NCBI RefSeq assembly: GCF_030719035.1
Contig: NZ_CP132203.1
Span: 620,001-684,000 of the forward strand
DNA from: Hahella sp. HNIBRBA332
Lineage (GTDB): Bacteria > Pseudomonadota > Gammaproteobacteria > Pseudomonadales > Oleiphilaceae
Reading direction: 5' to 3'
DNA: 64,000 nt
The position numbers were made by a program, and so were the translations under genes. Below, in pieces: positions 18,741 to 27,202 of the stretch. Position 1 is the first letter of the stretch. Every line of letters begins with the position of its first letter. The notes beneath the pieces were generated by a model that was not told the origin of the DNA, did not search any database, and saw only the letters and a list, made by a program, of their open reading frames with translations.

Positions 18741-19265
18741 ATGCAGGACGGTTTTGATTCGCTTCCCGGGAAACCGGATGAGGACGAATACTGGATGCGG
18801 CGGGCGCTTAGCTTGGCCGCGCAGGCGCTGGCGTATGACGAGGTGCCGGTGGGCGCTATTCTGGTGCGGGACGGTCAGGTGCTGGGGGAAGGCTGGAATC
18901 AGCCTATTCGCAGTCACGACCCTACCGCTCATGCGGAAATCAGCGCGATTCGTAAAGCTTCCGCAGTAGCGGGGAATTACCGCTTGCCGGGCTCTACGTT
19001 GTATGTGACGCTGGAGCCTTGCGTCATGTGTCTCGGCGCGTTGGTGCATGCGCGCGTTTCCAGACTGGTGTTCGGCGCCTATGAACCCAAAGCTGGCGCT
19101 GTATGCAGTAGCAGCCGCCTGCTGGATGAGCATAACTTTAATTGGAAACTGGAATGGACCGGCGGCGTGCTGGAACAACCCTGTTCGCAACTTCTCAGCG
19201 GTTTTTTTCAGCGTCGGCGTTCCGAAGCCAAAGACGAGCGACGGAAGCAACAGCCATCATCTTAA
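18741..19265 (+). CDS. tadA: tRNA adenosine(34) deaminase
   Basis: 174 residues of the cytidine/deoxycytidylate deaminase fold. Zinc ligands and catalytic Glu are in TAHAEISAI (His64, Glu66) and PCVMC (Cys94, Cys97). It converts adenosine to inosine at the wobble position of tRNA-Arg(ACG). Gene order guaA-tadA is common in gammaproteobacteria. The C-terminal 20 residues are charged and variable, as usual. Confidence 0.95.
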   Translation: MQDGFDSLPGKPDEDEYWMRRALSLAAQALAYDEVPVGAILVRDGQVLGEGWNQPIRSHDPTAHAEISAIRKASAVAGNYRLPGSTLYVTLEPCVMCLGALVHARVSRLVFGAYEPKAGAVCSSSRLLDEHNFNWKLEWTGGVLEQPCSQLLSGFFQRRRSEAKDERRKQQPSS

Positions 19266-19308
19266 GAATTCAGCTAACCTCAATGAAAATATTTAAGGAT
19301 ACGGATTA

Positions 19309-20298
19309 ATGAAAGTATTAGTTACAGGCGGAGCCGGCTATATCGGCAGTCACGTAGTGCGTCAATTGGGCGAAGCCGGGCATGACATCGTGGTGTACGA
19401 TAACCTGTCCACCGGTCACCCCTGGGCGGTCACTTACGGCGAACTGGTGCAGGCGGACCTGGCGGATACAGATGCGCTGGATGCGGTATTTGAGAAGGGG
19501 CAGTTTGAGGCGGTGCTGCACTTCGCCGCGAACATTGTGGTGCCTGAGTCGGTAGAGAATCCGCTTAAATACTACAGCAACAATACCCGCAATACGCTCA
19601 ACCTGTTGGGCGCGATCCAGAAGCACAAGGTTCCTTACATGGTGTTTTCTTCCACGGCGGCGGTCTACGGCATGCCGGAGAACACGGTGATTACTGAGGA
19701 AACGCCATTGATGCCGATCAACCCTTATGGCGCATCCAAGATGATGAGTGAGCGCATGATTCAGGATCTGGCGTTCGCGACTGACCTCAACTACACCATC
19801 CTGCGTTACTTCAATGTGGCGGGCGCTGACCTGGAAGGCCGTATCGGCCAGGCGACGCCGGAAGCGACTCACTTGATAAAGGTGGCCTGCGAGTGTGTGC
19901 AGGGCGTGCGCGCAGGTATGAAGGTGTTCGGCACTGATTACGATACCCGCGACGGCACCTGTATCCGTGATTACATTCACGTGGATGACTTGGCCAAAGC
20001 CCACGTTATGGCGCTGGATCATATGAAAGCAGGCGGCGGCTCCAATATTTTCAATTGCGGCTACGGGCGCGGCTTCACGGTGAAAGAAGTGATTGAAGTC
20101 GTGAAAGCGGAGTCCGGCAAAGACTTCCCTGTTGAAGAAGTTGACCGTCGCGCAGGCGATCCTGACGCGTTAGTGGCGATGAACGATAAAATCAAATCTG
20201 TCCTGGGCTGGAAGCCCGATCATGATGATCTGAATGTCATCGTTAAGTCCGCGCTGAACTGGGAAGCGGTCTGGCAGAACAAACAGAAAGAGATCTGA
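19309..20298 (+). CDS. galE: UDP-glucose 4-epimerase
   Basis: 329 residues of the extended SDR family. The NAD-binding motif GGAGYIGSH is at 7-15, the catalytic Ser/Thr region FSSTAAVYG near 113-121, and Tyr140 and Lys144 lie in NPYGASK. The substrate region has YFNVAGAD. It interconverts UDP-glucose and UDP-galactose. The ugd gene follows after 25 bp, so the two probably form one transcript that diverts UDP-glucose into polysaccharide precursors. galU lies about 35 kb away in this window. Confidence 0.94.
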   Translation: MKVLVTGGAGYIGSHVVRQLGEAGHDIVVYDNLSTGHPWAVTYGELVQADLADTDALDAVFEKGQFEAVLHFAANIVVPESVENPLKYYSNNTRNTLNLLGAIQKHKVPYMVFSSTAAVYGMPENTVITEETPLMPINPYGASKMMSERMIQDLAFATDLNYTILRYFNVAGADLEGRIGQATPEATHLIKVACECVQGVRAGMKVFGTDYDTRDGTCIRDYIHVDDLAKAHVMALDHMKAGGGSNIFNCGYGRGFTVKEVIEVVKAESGKDFPVEEVDRRAGDPDALVAMNDKIKSVLGWKPDHDDLNVIVKSALNWEAVWQNKQKEI

Positions 20299-20323
20299 GA
20301 TTAAGCAATAGGAACGTGCATCC

Positions 20324-21673
20324 ATGAAAATAGCCATCTTCGGCACCGGATACGTAGGGTTGGTGACGGGCGCCTGTCTGGCGGACGTCGGGCATCAGGT
20401 GCTCTGCGTCGACGTGGACGAAAAGAAGATCCAGAACCTGAAAAATGGTTTGATTCCAATTTATGAACCAGGGCTTGAACCCATCGTGAAGCTGAATGTA
20501 GAGGCGGGACGCCTGTCATTCACTACCGATGCAGAAGAGGCCGTAGCGTTTGGCGACTTGCAGTTTATCGCTGTCGGTACGCCGCCGGACGAAGATGGTT
20601 CTGCGGATCTGCAATATGTTTTGACGGTGGCGCGCACTATTGGGCGTCACATGCAGGACTATAAAGTGGTCGTGGATAAATCGACAGTGCCGGTTGGCAC
20701 GGGCGACAAGGTTGGCGCGGCTATCAGCGATGAGTTGGCGAGACGAGGCGTTTCGCTGGAATTTGACGTCGTCTCCAACCCTGAGTTTTTGAAGGAAGGC
20801 GATGCGGTGGGCGACTTTATGAAGCCGGACCGCATTGTGGTGGGGGCGCAAAGTGAGCGCGCCGTCAGCATGATGCGGGAAGCCTACGAGCCATTCAACC
20901 GTAATCACGACAGAATGGTGGTGATGGACGTACGTTCGGCGGAATTGACCAAGTACGCAGCCAACGCCATGCTGGCCACCAAAATCAGCTTTATGAATGA
21001 AATCGCCAACTTGGCGGAGCTGCTCGGCGCCGATATTGAGCAGGTGCGTAAAGGCATCGGCTCCGATCCACGCATTGGATATCACTTTATTTATCCCGGT
21101 TGTGGATATGGCGGCTCTTGTTTCCCAAAAGACGTCAAGGCGCTCGTACGCACCGCCAAAGATGTGGCTTACGATGCGAAGCTGCTGTCTTCGGTGGAAT
21201 CGGTGAATGACTCCCAGAAGCACGTGCTGTTCCGTAAACTCAGTGAACATTTCAATGGCAAGCTGGCGGGACGCACTTTCGCGCTGTGGGGACTGGCGTT
21301 CAAGCCGAACACGGATGATATGCGGGAAGCCTCCAGCCGTGTTTTGATGGAGTCGTTGTGGGCCGCTGGCGCCAAAGTCCAGGCGTTTGACCCGAAAGCG
21401 ATGGAAGAGACCCAGCGCATTTACGCCGACAAGGACGAACTGATGTTGTGCGGCACGAAAGAGCAGGCGCTTAAAGGCGCTGACGCCTTGATTATCTGTA
21501 CAGAGTGGAAGGAGTTTCGCTCCCCGGATTTCAGCTATATCGTCAGCGCGTTGAAAGAGCCGGTGATTTTCGATGGCCGTAACCTGTATGACCCTGAACG
21601 CGTGCAGCGTAAAGGCGTACAGTATTATGGCATTGGCCGTGGGCTAAGTATCAGCAAGGGCGCGGAAGCCTGA
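20324..21673 (+). CDS. ugd: UDP-glucose 6-dehydrogenase
   Basis: 449 residues oxidising UDP-glucose to UDP-glucuronate with two NAD+. The N-terminal Rossmann motif is GTGYVGLVTGACLAD (7-21), the conserved GTPPDEDGSADL lies near 85-96, the catalytic thiol Cys266 is in GGSCFPKD, and the C-terminal UDP-binding domain has WGLAFKPNTDDMREA. It lies 25 bp after galE and 22 bp before a HIT gene. The product is the substrate for the 4-epimerase encoded at 51218. Confidence 0.96.
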   Translation: MKIAIFGTGYVGLVTGACLADVGHQVLCVDVDEKKIQNLKNGLIPIYEPGLEPIVKLNVEAGRLSFTTDAEEAVAFGDLQFIAVGTPPDEDGSADLQYVLTVARTIGRHMQDYKVVVDKSTVPVGTGDKVGAAISDELARRGVSLEFDVVSNPEFLKEGDAVGDFMKPDRIVVGAQSERAVSMMREAYEPFNRNHDRMVVMDVRSAELTKYAANAMLATKISFMNEIANLAELLGADIEQVRKGIGSDPRIGYHFIYPGCGYGGSCFPKDVKALVRTAKDVAYDAKLLSSVESVNDSQKHVLFRKLSEHFNGKLAGRTFALWGLAFKPNTDDMREASSRVLMESLWAAGAKVQAFDPKAMEETQRIYADKDELMLCGTKEQALKGADALIICTEWKEFRSPDFSYIVSALKEPVIFDGRNLYDPERVQRKGVQYYGIGRGLSISKGAEA

Positions 21674-21695
21674 GTTCAGGTAAAGGAGAAACGCT

Positions 21696-22121
21696 GTGAG
21701 TTTTGAGCTGCACGCGCAGTTGGCGAAGGACACTATAGTGGTTGGCGACTTGCCTTTATGCCGCCTGTTGCTAATGAATGACGCCCAGTATCCCTGGTGC
21801 ATTCTGGTTCCGAGGGCGGAAGGCGTTCGCGAAGCTTATGAGTTGGACCACCAGGCGCAAGAGCAGTTGACGCGCGAGTCGGCGATAGTCGGCAAGACGC
21901 TAATGGCGTTGTTCGAGGGGCACAAGTTGAATGTGGCGGCTCTGGGTAACATGGTGCCGCAGCTGCATATTCACCATATCGTTCGCTTTCCTACGGATGC
22001 GGCCTGGCCTAAGCCGGTTTGGGGCGTGAACCCCACGCAGCCTTATTCAGAGCAGGATGCGCAGGCGCTCAAACAGAAGATTCACGCGGCCCTCAGTCCG
22101 CTGATCGCCATCACCGGTTGA
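21696..22121 (+). CDS. HIT family protein
   Basis: 141-residue histidine-triad hydrolase-like protein. The domain runs from CRLLLMNDAQYPWCILVPR to the triad region MVPQLHIHHIVRF. The triad here reads H-I-H-H-I rather than the textbook H-x-H-x-H, a variant I believe is usual for this proteobacterial subgroup. It probably binds or hydrolyses nucleotide phosphoramidates or dinucleotides. It starts at a GTG (21696) with AAAGGAG upstream, 22 bp after ugd, so it is likely the last gene of the galE-ugd unit. Confidence 0.87.
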   Translation: MSFELHAQLAKDTIVVGDLPLCRLLLMNDAQYPWCILVPRAEGVREAYELDHQAQEQLTRESAIVGKTLMALFEGHKLNVAALGNMVPQLHIHHIVRFPTDAAWPKPVWGVNPTQPYSEQDAQALKQKIHAALSPLIAITG

Positions 22122-22131
22122 GCTGTCGAAA

Positions 22132-22776
22132 TCACCCGCCTGGGCCGCTTATTTTGGCGGCGCCAGGCTTCTTTTCCTGCACAAGTCCCCCTCTCAACAC
22201 CATGCGTAGCTGAGTGGACAGTTTTAGCTTTAGTCGCTTTCTTTCCGCCGCGTCGGCGTCCAAACCTTCTGAACCGCAGTTAAACACCAGCACCACCAGC
22301 GCATCGGCGACCGCTTTCGGGTCCCGTAACGGCGCGCCGCCATTTTCTCCAAATCGGCTCAAATCCGCCGCCAGTTCCGTGATGAAATGATCGGTCTCGG
22401 CTTTGATTGCTGTGCGAAAGCGCAGGGATACGCCGTTTTTCTCCCGCAACAGCAGGCGAAACAGGTTGGCGTTGGAGTTCAGATACTCGAAGAAAGTATC
22501 GATGGACGTTTCCACCAGTCCTCCTTTTTTGGCGACTCTTTTACGCGCTTGCCGCATTAACCGGCGCAGGGTGATGCCCGCTTCGTCCACCAGGGCGAGG
22601 CCAAGCTCCTCCAAGTCATTGAAATGGCGATAAAAGGAGGTGGGAGCGATGCCTGCTTCGCGGGCGACTTCTCTCAGGCTGAGGCTGGCGAAGTTACGAT
22701 CTGGACCGAGTTGGCGTAGCGCGGCGTCCATCAGCGCCAGACGGGTGCGCTCTTTCTGTTGGGCTCTCGTGGTCAA
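22132..22776 (-). CDS. fabR: TetR-family repressor of unsaturated fatty acid synthesis, FabR type
   Basis: 214 residues. The N-terminus RAQQKERTRLAL and the helix-turn-helix (about 30-53, FASLSLREVAREAGIAPTSFYRHF) are close to Escherichia coli FabR, including the following DLEELGLALVDEAG. FabR binds acyl-ACP or acyl-CoA and adjusts the saturated/unsaturated ratio by repressing fabA/fabB-type genes, or desaturase genes in related bacteria. I chose TTG 22776 because AGGA lies 8 nt upstream and the N-terminus then matches the family; a longer in-frame reading to 22899 would enter the HD-GYP gene. No target fatty-acid gene lies alongside. Confidence 0.85.
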   Translation of the reverse strand: MTTRAQQKERTRLALMDAALRQLGPDRNFASLSLREVAREAGIAPTSFYRHFNDLEELGLALVDEAGITLRRLMRQARKRVAKKGGLVETSIDTFFEYLNSNANLFRLLLREKNGVSLRFRTAIKAETDHFITELAADLSRFGENGGAPLRDPKAVADALVVLVFNCGSEGLDADAAERKRLKLKLSTQLRMVLRGGLVQEKKPGAAKISGPGG

Positions 22777-22807
22777 TAGAGGAATCCTGATTGGGCGATC
22801 GACATGC

Positions 22808-22830
22808 GCCGCACTCGATTCGAGTGCGGC
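22808..22830. terminator. hairpin between the HD-GYP gene and fabR
   Basis: A 9-bp perfect stem GCCGCACTC/GAGTGCGGC has a GATTC loop. No T-run follows in either direction, so it may be a weak terminator or an mRNA 3' stabiliser for the upstream minus-strand HD-GYP gene. Confidence 0.4.
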
Positions 22831-22844
22831 TTGCTCAAGGCGGG

Positions 22845-23963
22845 CTAGTATAACTCGTATTTCAGCGGTCTGATGACGGCGTTGAACACATCGACCCATT
22901 TTTGCGAGAACTGGCTGCCGGAGCGGCTGTTGATTTCCAGCACCGCCCTGATAAAGGGGCGTTTATAGCGACTGGAGTAGATGCGCGGGTGAGAAATCGC
23001 TTCGAAGGCGTCCGCGATGGCGATGATCTTGGCTCCGTCGCAAATCTCGCGGTCACGCAGTCCAATAGGGTAGCCCCTGCCGCTGACATGCTCATGGTGT
23101 TGATCAATAATGCGGCGCGACTCCTGCCACTCCGGCATGTTGATCAGCAAGGCGCTGCCTACACTGGTGTGCTTATGAATGCTGTGGTCTTCTGACTCGG
23201 AGAGACCACTGCTTTTATGCAGGATATCAAGAGGAAGAAAGGACATGCCGATATCATGCACCAGTGCGGCGGCGCTAAGCTGGGCTGGATCCACTGGTTC
23301 GCGGGCATGTCGATTCATCGCCAGCGCAAGCAACAGGACACGTCTGTTTTTACCCAGCCAAAAACGTGAGCGTGCTTCAGCTGGCGTTGCGAGACTGAGA
23401 AAAAACAGCAGGTCGGCGTTGGTGTGGACATCATACTTGCGCCATAGCGCCAGCAGCTCAGAATAAACGTCATTTGCGTTGCGTCCTGCAGTTTGCGCGC
23501 TGACCTCCGGGGCGAGTAGCGCCAGAAGCTCCTGCATGGCCTCGTTGCGACCGTTCGCGACTGTCTTGGGAAGCTGGCAGAGCAGGTCGCTGATTCTGGC
23601 GTTCTCCACCATTTGAATATTTTCGAAGCTGCCGCTGTCGATGGCGACAGCGCAAACCTGAATGCGCTCCATGGCCAGCAACAGTAAATCGCTGATTTCC
23701 GGGCGGAAGTTCAATTGCTTGTCGGCAATGCCGGCCATGATGGTGTAAATGCCCTGCATCAACGATCCCAGTTCGATCTCCGCGAACTTTATTTCCTGCG
23801 CGATGGCTTCATAGTTGGCGCAGAGACGGGCGATCAGTGTGGCGTCGTTGGGCGCGGCTTCCAGCTCTACCAGATTTTTTTCGAAACTTTCACGCAAGTC
23901 CGACAATATGTCTGGCCTGAGAGTGGTTGCATGGAGATAGGGGAGAGGGGATGGTTGAGCCAT
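22845..23963 (-). CDS. HD-GYP domain protein (possible cyclic-di-GMP phosphodiesterase)
   Basis: 372 residues, soluble. An N-terminal helical region (1-200) of unknown fold precedes an HD-GYP domain (about 205-370). The metal-binding HD pair is at 236-237 (VHDIG) and the signature HHExxxGxGYP at 289-299 (HHEHVSGRGYP). The Lys that usually follows HDxG is Met240 here (HDIGMSFLP), so catalysis may be altered. Such proteins degrade cyclic di-GMP or act as sensors of it. It lies next to a large phosphorelay operon but is separated from it by a DUF2383 gene, so a link is only suggestive. Confidence 0.85.
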   Translation of the reverse strand: MAQPSPLPYLHATTLRPDILSDLRESFEKNLVELEAAPNDATLIARLCANYEAIAQEIKFAEIELGSLMQGIYTIMAGIADKQLNFRPEISDLLLLAMERIQVCAVAIDSGSFENIQMVENARISDLLCQLPKTVANGRNEAMQELLALLAPEVSAQTAGRNANDVYSELLALWRKYDVHTNADLLFFLSLATPAEARSRFWLGKNRRVLLLALAMNRHAREPVDPAQLSAAALVHDIGMSFLPLDILHKSSGLSESEDHSIHKHTSVGSALLINMPEWQESRRIIDQHHEHVSGRGYPIGLRDREICDGAKIIAIADAFEAISHPRIYSSRYKRPFIRAVLEINSRSGSQFSQKWVDVFNAVIRPLKYELY

Positions 23964-24086
23964 ATCTTATTACCAGCATGGATATAGTCATACTTTGAAG
24001 TATAGCCACAAAAATAGTTATTGCCCGACTTCGCCGCACGGGCGCTCCAAGCCTCCCGGCGGCGTTTATGAAGGGAATGCGCGTGT

Positions 24087-24530
24087 TTACGCAGTAGCGC
24101 GCTGCAGACGGCTCATCTCGTCGTGACAGCGCTTCAAAGTGGGATAGATATCCTGCAGAGTAGCCTGAACGCCAGGAGCCTTCACTTCTTCGATGGCGTC
24201 GCGGATTTTTTCCAGGGTTTTATCCTCGACCTCTTCCAGTTGCTCGATATACACGTGCTCTGAGTTGTCCTTGATCGCGGCCAGGATCTTGGCGTATTGC
24301 TCACGCAGCACGCCGCCAAGGGTATGCCCGGTCTCTTTTTCACCTTTCTCGAAGACAATATAGGGCTGCAAACGGCCGACAGCGCCTTCGCGAATGGCTG
24401 ACATGCGTTCGAATACCAAACGCACCGCATTGCTGTTCACCTTGTCTTTGGCTTCCGTATAGAAGTCAATGCCGTCATTAAGCACCTTCACCAAATCTCT
24501 CAAGCTGTTTGTTTCTGACTTAGTCATCAT
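24087..24530 (-). CDS. DUF2383 / PA2169-family four-helix-bundle protein
   Basis: 147 residues, almost entirely helical and acidic, matching the ferritin-like PA2169 family (DUF2383). Typical parts are SLRDLVKVLNDGIDFYTEA, then RLQPYIV and a repeat-like second pair of helices with EQLEEVEDKTLEKIRDAIEE. The function is not established; relatives are stress-induced. GGAG stands before two adjacent ATGs, and either could be used. The gene is flanked by about 120 and 240 bp of non-coding DNA, so it is likely transcribed alone. Confidence 0.85.
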   Translation of the reverse strand: MMTKSETNSLRDLVKVLNDGIDFYTEAKDKVNSNAVRLVFERMSAIREGAVGRLQPYIVFEKGEKETGHTLGGVLREQYAKILAAIKDNSEHVYIEQLEEVEDKTLEKIRDAIEEVKAPGVQATLQDIYPTLKRCHDEMSRLQRATA

Positions 24531-24769
24531 TGATCTCCTTAGTGTTCCTTTAAACTACTTCTTGCGGGTTGCCCGCATCTCGTTAGTAGTGCAGCAACAG
24601 CTGTGCCAGCCGTGTTTTTCTATTTAACATACTGAAATAATTGGATTTTATTTGGGGTGGGGAGATTGGAAGTTAAAGATGCTAAGAAAATCGTGTAAAT
24701 AAGAAAAAGAATGGCCGCTTTGTTGTGGCTTTTACAAGTCGGCCTGGAACTGTTGGGCGCCGTTAGGCG

Positions 24770-26728
24770 TCACAGCGAGTTTTTGGCGGGAAGCACGGCT
24801 GTCAATTCACCCAATGAGACGGGCTTCATCAAGTGGTGCTGAAACCCCGCTTCTGAAGACCGCTGCTTGTCTTCGGCGTATCCGCTCAGAGCGATAAGGC
24901 GGGCGTCTGGCAGCCCTTTTTGGCGTATCTTTCGAGCCAGGCTATAGCCGTCGGTATCGGGGAGGTTCAGGTCCAGCACAATCACCACAGGTTGGATCCG
25001 TTCCGCCAGTTCCAGCGCCTCGGCGCCGTTTCCGGCGCAATGCACGCGCCAGCCCAGGTGCTCCAGCAGGGCGGCGGTGGCTGCGCTGGCGTCCGGGTTA
25101 TCCTCCACCAGTAATAAAGACGGTTTGCTGGCGTGCGTTTCCGGTAAGTGGCGTTCAATCAACGTGAATAGCTGATTAACGTTGACCGGCTTGCTCAAAT
25201 GGTCTGTACAGCCACTGGCCAGGCAGCGCTCCCGTTCACCGCGCATAGTGGCGGCGGTCAGCGCCAGGACTGGCGTTTCGTGGCCGCGGCGACGCAGTTC
25301 ACGGGTGGCGGAGTGTCCGTCCAGCACTGGCATATGCATATCCATGATCACCAAGTCGATCGGCGCATTCGATTGCGCAGCCTCTGTCACGATGCGAACC
25401 GCCTCCGCGCCATTCTCGGCGTAACTGACGCGCGCGCCAGCGCTTTCCACCAGATGGCCAATCAGCCGGCGGATATCCGGCAGGTCATCGGCGACCAGCA
25501 GATGGCCTTTTACGCGATGTGCTCGCGTTGCATGGGCTTCCGCGGCGCCGCAGGCCTCCAGATCAGGCTGCACGCGTTTGACGCCCTCCAGCGGACCGGG
25601 TTTGACGATGGCGGTGAAATCACTGCCTTCTCCAGGGCTGCTGCTCAAGCGAATGTCGCCGCCCAGCCGGTGCGCCAATTGACGGCTGATGGCCAGTCCA
25701 AGTCCCGCGCCTTCGCCGCGGCGCATGCTGTTGGCGTAAACCTGGGTGAACGGCTGAAAGAGGCGCTTTTGGTCGGCGAGACTGATGCCGGGGCCCGTGT
25801 CCAGCACTTTAAACTGAACTTTTTCCTGTTCCTCTTCTTTGATCATCTGCACTCGCACCGTTACTTTTCCCTGTTCGGTGAATTTGATGGCGTTGCCGAT
25901 CAAGTTTAACAATATCTGCCGCAGGCGGAGGGGGTCGGTTTCAATATTTTCCGGCAGTGGCGAGTCGGCGATAAAGCTCAGTTGCAGGTTTTTATCTAGT
26001 GCGGACACAGCCATGAGGGAGTAGAGGTCAGCCAGAAATGCCTGTAGATTAACGCGCACAAACTCCATTTCGAGTTTGCCTGCCTCAATCTTGGAGATGT
26101 CCAGAATGTCGTTGAGCAGGCTCAACAGATGCTGCCCATTGCGTTGGACGATTTGCAGATAAGATAGACTGTCAGGAGCATTGTCCTGTGCGATAAGCAG
26201 CTCGGTGTAACCCAAAATTGCGGTCAGCGGCGTACGTAACTCATGACTGAGATGCGCCAGAAACTCACTTTTGGAACGGTTTTCCGCTTCCGCCTTCAGT
26301 CTTTCCAACCTCTCTGTTTCCATCTCCCGGCGCGCCAGCGCATAACGGATGGCTCTCGCCAAATGGGCGGAATTGAGGTCGGACTTCACCAGATAATCGA
26401 CAGCGCCTCCACGTAGCGCGTCAGCGTCGAGGCGGCTGTCATCCTGACCTGTCAGCATGATTATCGGACCGTGAAAGCCCAGTTTGGGGGCCTCACGCAG
26501 CAGCTTCAGGCCGTCATCCGGACCTAAGCGATAGTCCATGAGACAGACATGATGCTCATCCCTGGCCAGGGCGGAACGGGCAATTTCCGCGTTGCAGGCC
26601 CAATCCAGCTCGAATTGCGAGGGCGCTATCTGCTCCAGCAGATCTTTGGCGATGATATAGTCGTCTTCGTCGTCCTCCACCAGCAACAATTTGATTGGCG
26701 TGGGGAAGTTCGTCTGGTTCTCCGTCAT
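24770..26728 (-). CDS. hybrid histidine kinase: receiver-kinase-receiver-receiver
   Basis: 652 residues without a membrane segment. REC1 (about 13-130) has phospho-acceptor Asp65 (LMDYRLGP). DHp follows with His162 in LAHLSHELRTPL. The ATPase domain has the N-box LLNLIGNAIKF, DTGPGIS and GAGLGLAIS. REC2 (about 408-527) has Asp463 in IMDMHMP, and REC3 (about 535-650) has Asp586 in VLDLNLP. All key residues are intact, so it could receive phosphate on REC1 and pass it through three further sites. It is the last gene of a five-gene minus-strand signalling operon, 18 bp after the single-receiver gene. No histidine phosphotransfer (Hpt) domain is present. Confidence 0.92.
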   Translation of the reverse strand: MTENQTNFPTPIKLLLVEDDEDDYIIAKDLLEQIAPSQFELDWACNAEIARSALARDEHHVCLMDYRLGPDDGLKLLREAPKLGFHGPIIMLTGQDDSRLDADALRGGAVDYLVKSDLNSAHLARAIRYALARREMETERLERLKAEAENRSKSEFLAHLSHELRTPLTAILGYTELLIAQDNAPDSLSYLQIVQRNGQHLLSLLNDILDISKIEAGKLEMEFVRVNLQAFLADLYSLMAVSALDKNLQLSFIADSPLPENIETDPLRLRQILLNLIGNAIKFTEQGKVTVRVQMIKEEEQEKVQFKVLDTGPGISLADQKRLFQPFTQVYANSMRRGEGAGLGLAISRQLAHRLGGDIRLSSSPGEGSDFTAIVKPGPLEGVKRVQPDLEACGAAEAHATRAHRVKGHLLVADDLPDIRRLIGHLVESAGARVSYAENGAEAVRIVTEAAQSNAPIDLVIMDMHMPVLDGHSATRELRRRGHETPVLALTAATMRGERERCLASGCTDHLSKPVNVNQLFTLIERHLPETHASKPSLLLVEDNPDASAATAALLEHLGWRVHCAGNGAEALELAERIQPVVIVLDLNLPDTDGYSLARKIRQKGLPDARLIALSGYAEDKQRSSEAGFQHHLMKPVSLGELTAVLPAKNSL

Positions 26729-26746
26729 CAGCGCCCCTCGTAATGA

Positions 26747-27202
26747 TTAATGACCGTGATTGGGCAATTCCACGAATTCGACCCAGTAATGTCCCAGCGC
26801 GCGCATGAGATCAACCAACCCTTCAAAGGTTACCGGCTTGGTGATGTAAGACGCGGCGCCCAGATCATAGCCGCGCAGCATATCCTGCTCTGCTTTTGAT
26901 GTGGTGAGGATGACGACTGGCGTGCGGCGCAGGGCGGGGTCGGCCTTGATCTCCGCCAGAGCCTCGCGGCCGTCTTTGCGAGGCATGTTCAGGTCCAGAA
27001 GTATAATGCCGGGAGTCGGCGAGTTGGCGGGATCTTCGAACTCGCCTTCCCGACGCAGATACTGCATCAACTCAAAACCATCTTTCACAAATCGCAGTTC
27101 ATTCAACACGCGGCTTTCGCGCATGGCTTCCAGTGCAAGTTGGCGATCATCTTCGTCATCATCCGCCATTAAAATGACCAGCGGTCTCTTGGTGTCAGGC
27201 AT
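26747..27202 (-). CDS. single-domain response regulator, Rcp1 type
   Basis: 151 residues, one receiver domain with no output domain. The acidic pocket is ADDDEDD at 13-19, the phospho-acceptor Asp70 lies in LLDLNMP, the conserved Thr is in LTTS and the Lys in ITKPV. The loop before Asp70 is long (EGEFEDPANSPTPG), typical of Rcp1-type regulators that pair with phytochrome-like or CHASE3 kinases. It overlaps the kinase gene by 8 bp, so translation is coupled and phosphotransfer from that kinase is likely (inference). Confidence 0.93.
   Translation of the reverse strand: MPDTKRPLVILMADDDEDDRQLALEAMRESRVLNELRFVKDGFELMQYLRREGEFEDPANSPTPGIILLDLNMPRKDGREALAEIKADPALRRTPVVILTTSKAEQDMLRGYDLGAASYITKPVTFEGLVDLMRALGHYWVEFVELPNHGH

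Noticed and set aside
25199..25909. Open frame of about 236 codons on the plus strand inside the hybrid kinase gene
   Set aside because: Antisense to the well-supported receiver and ATPase domains; no recognisable protein features.
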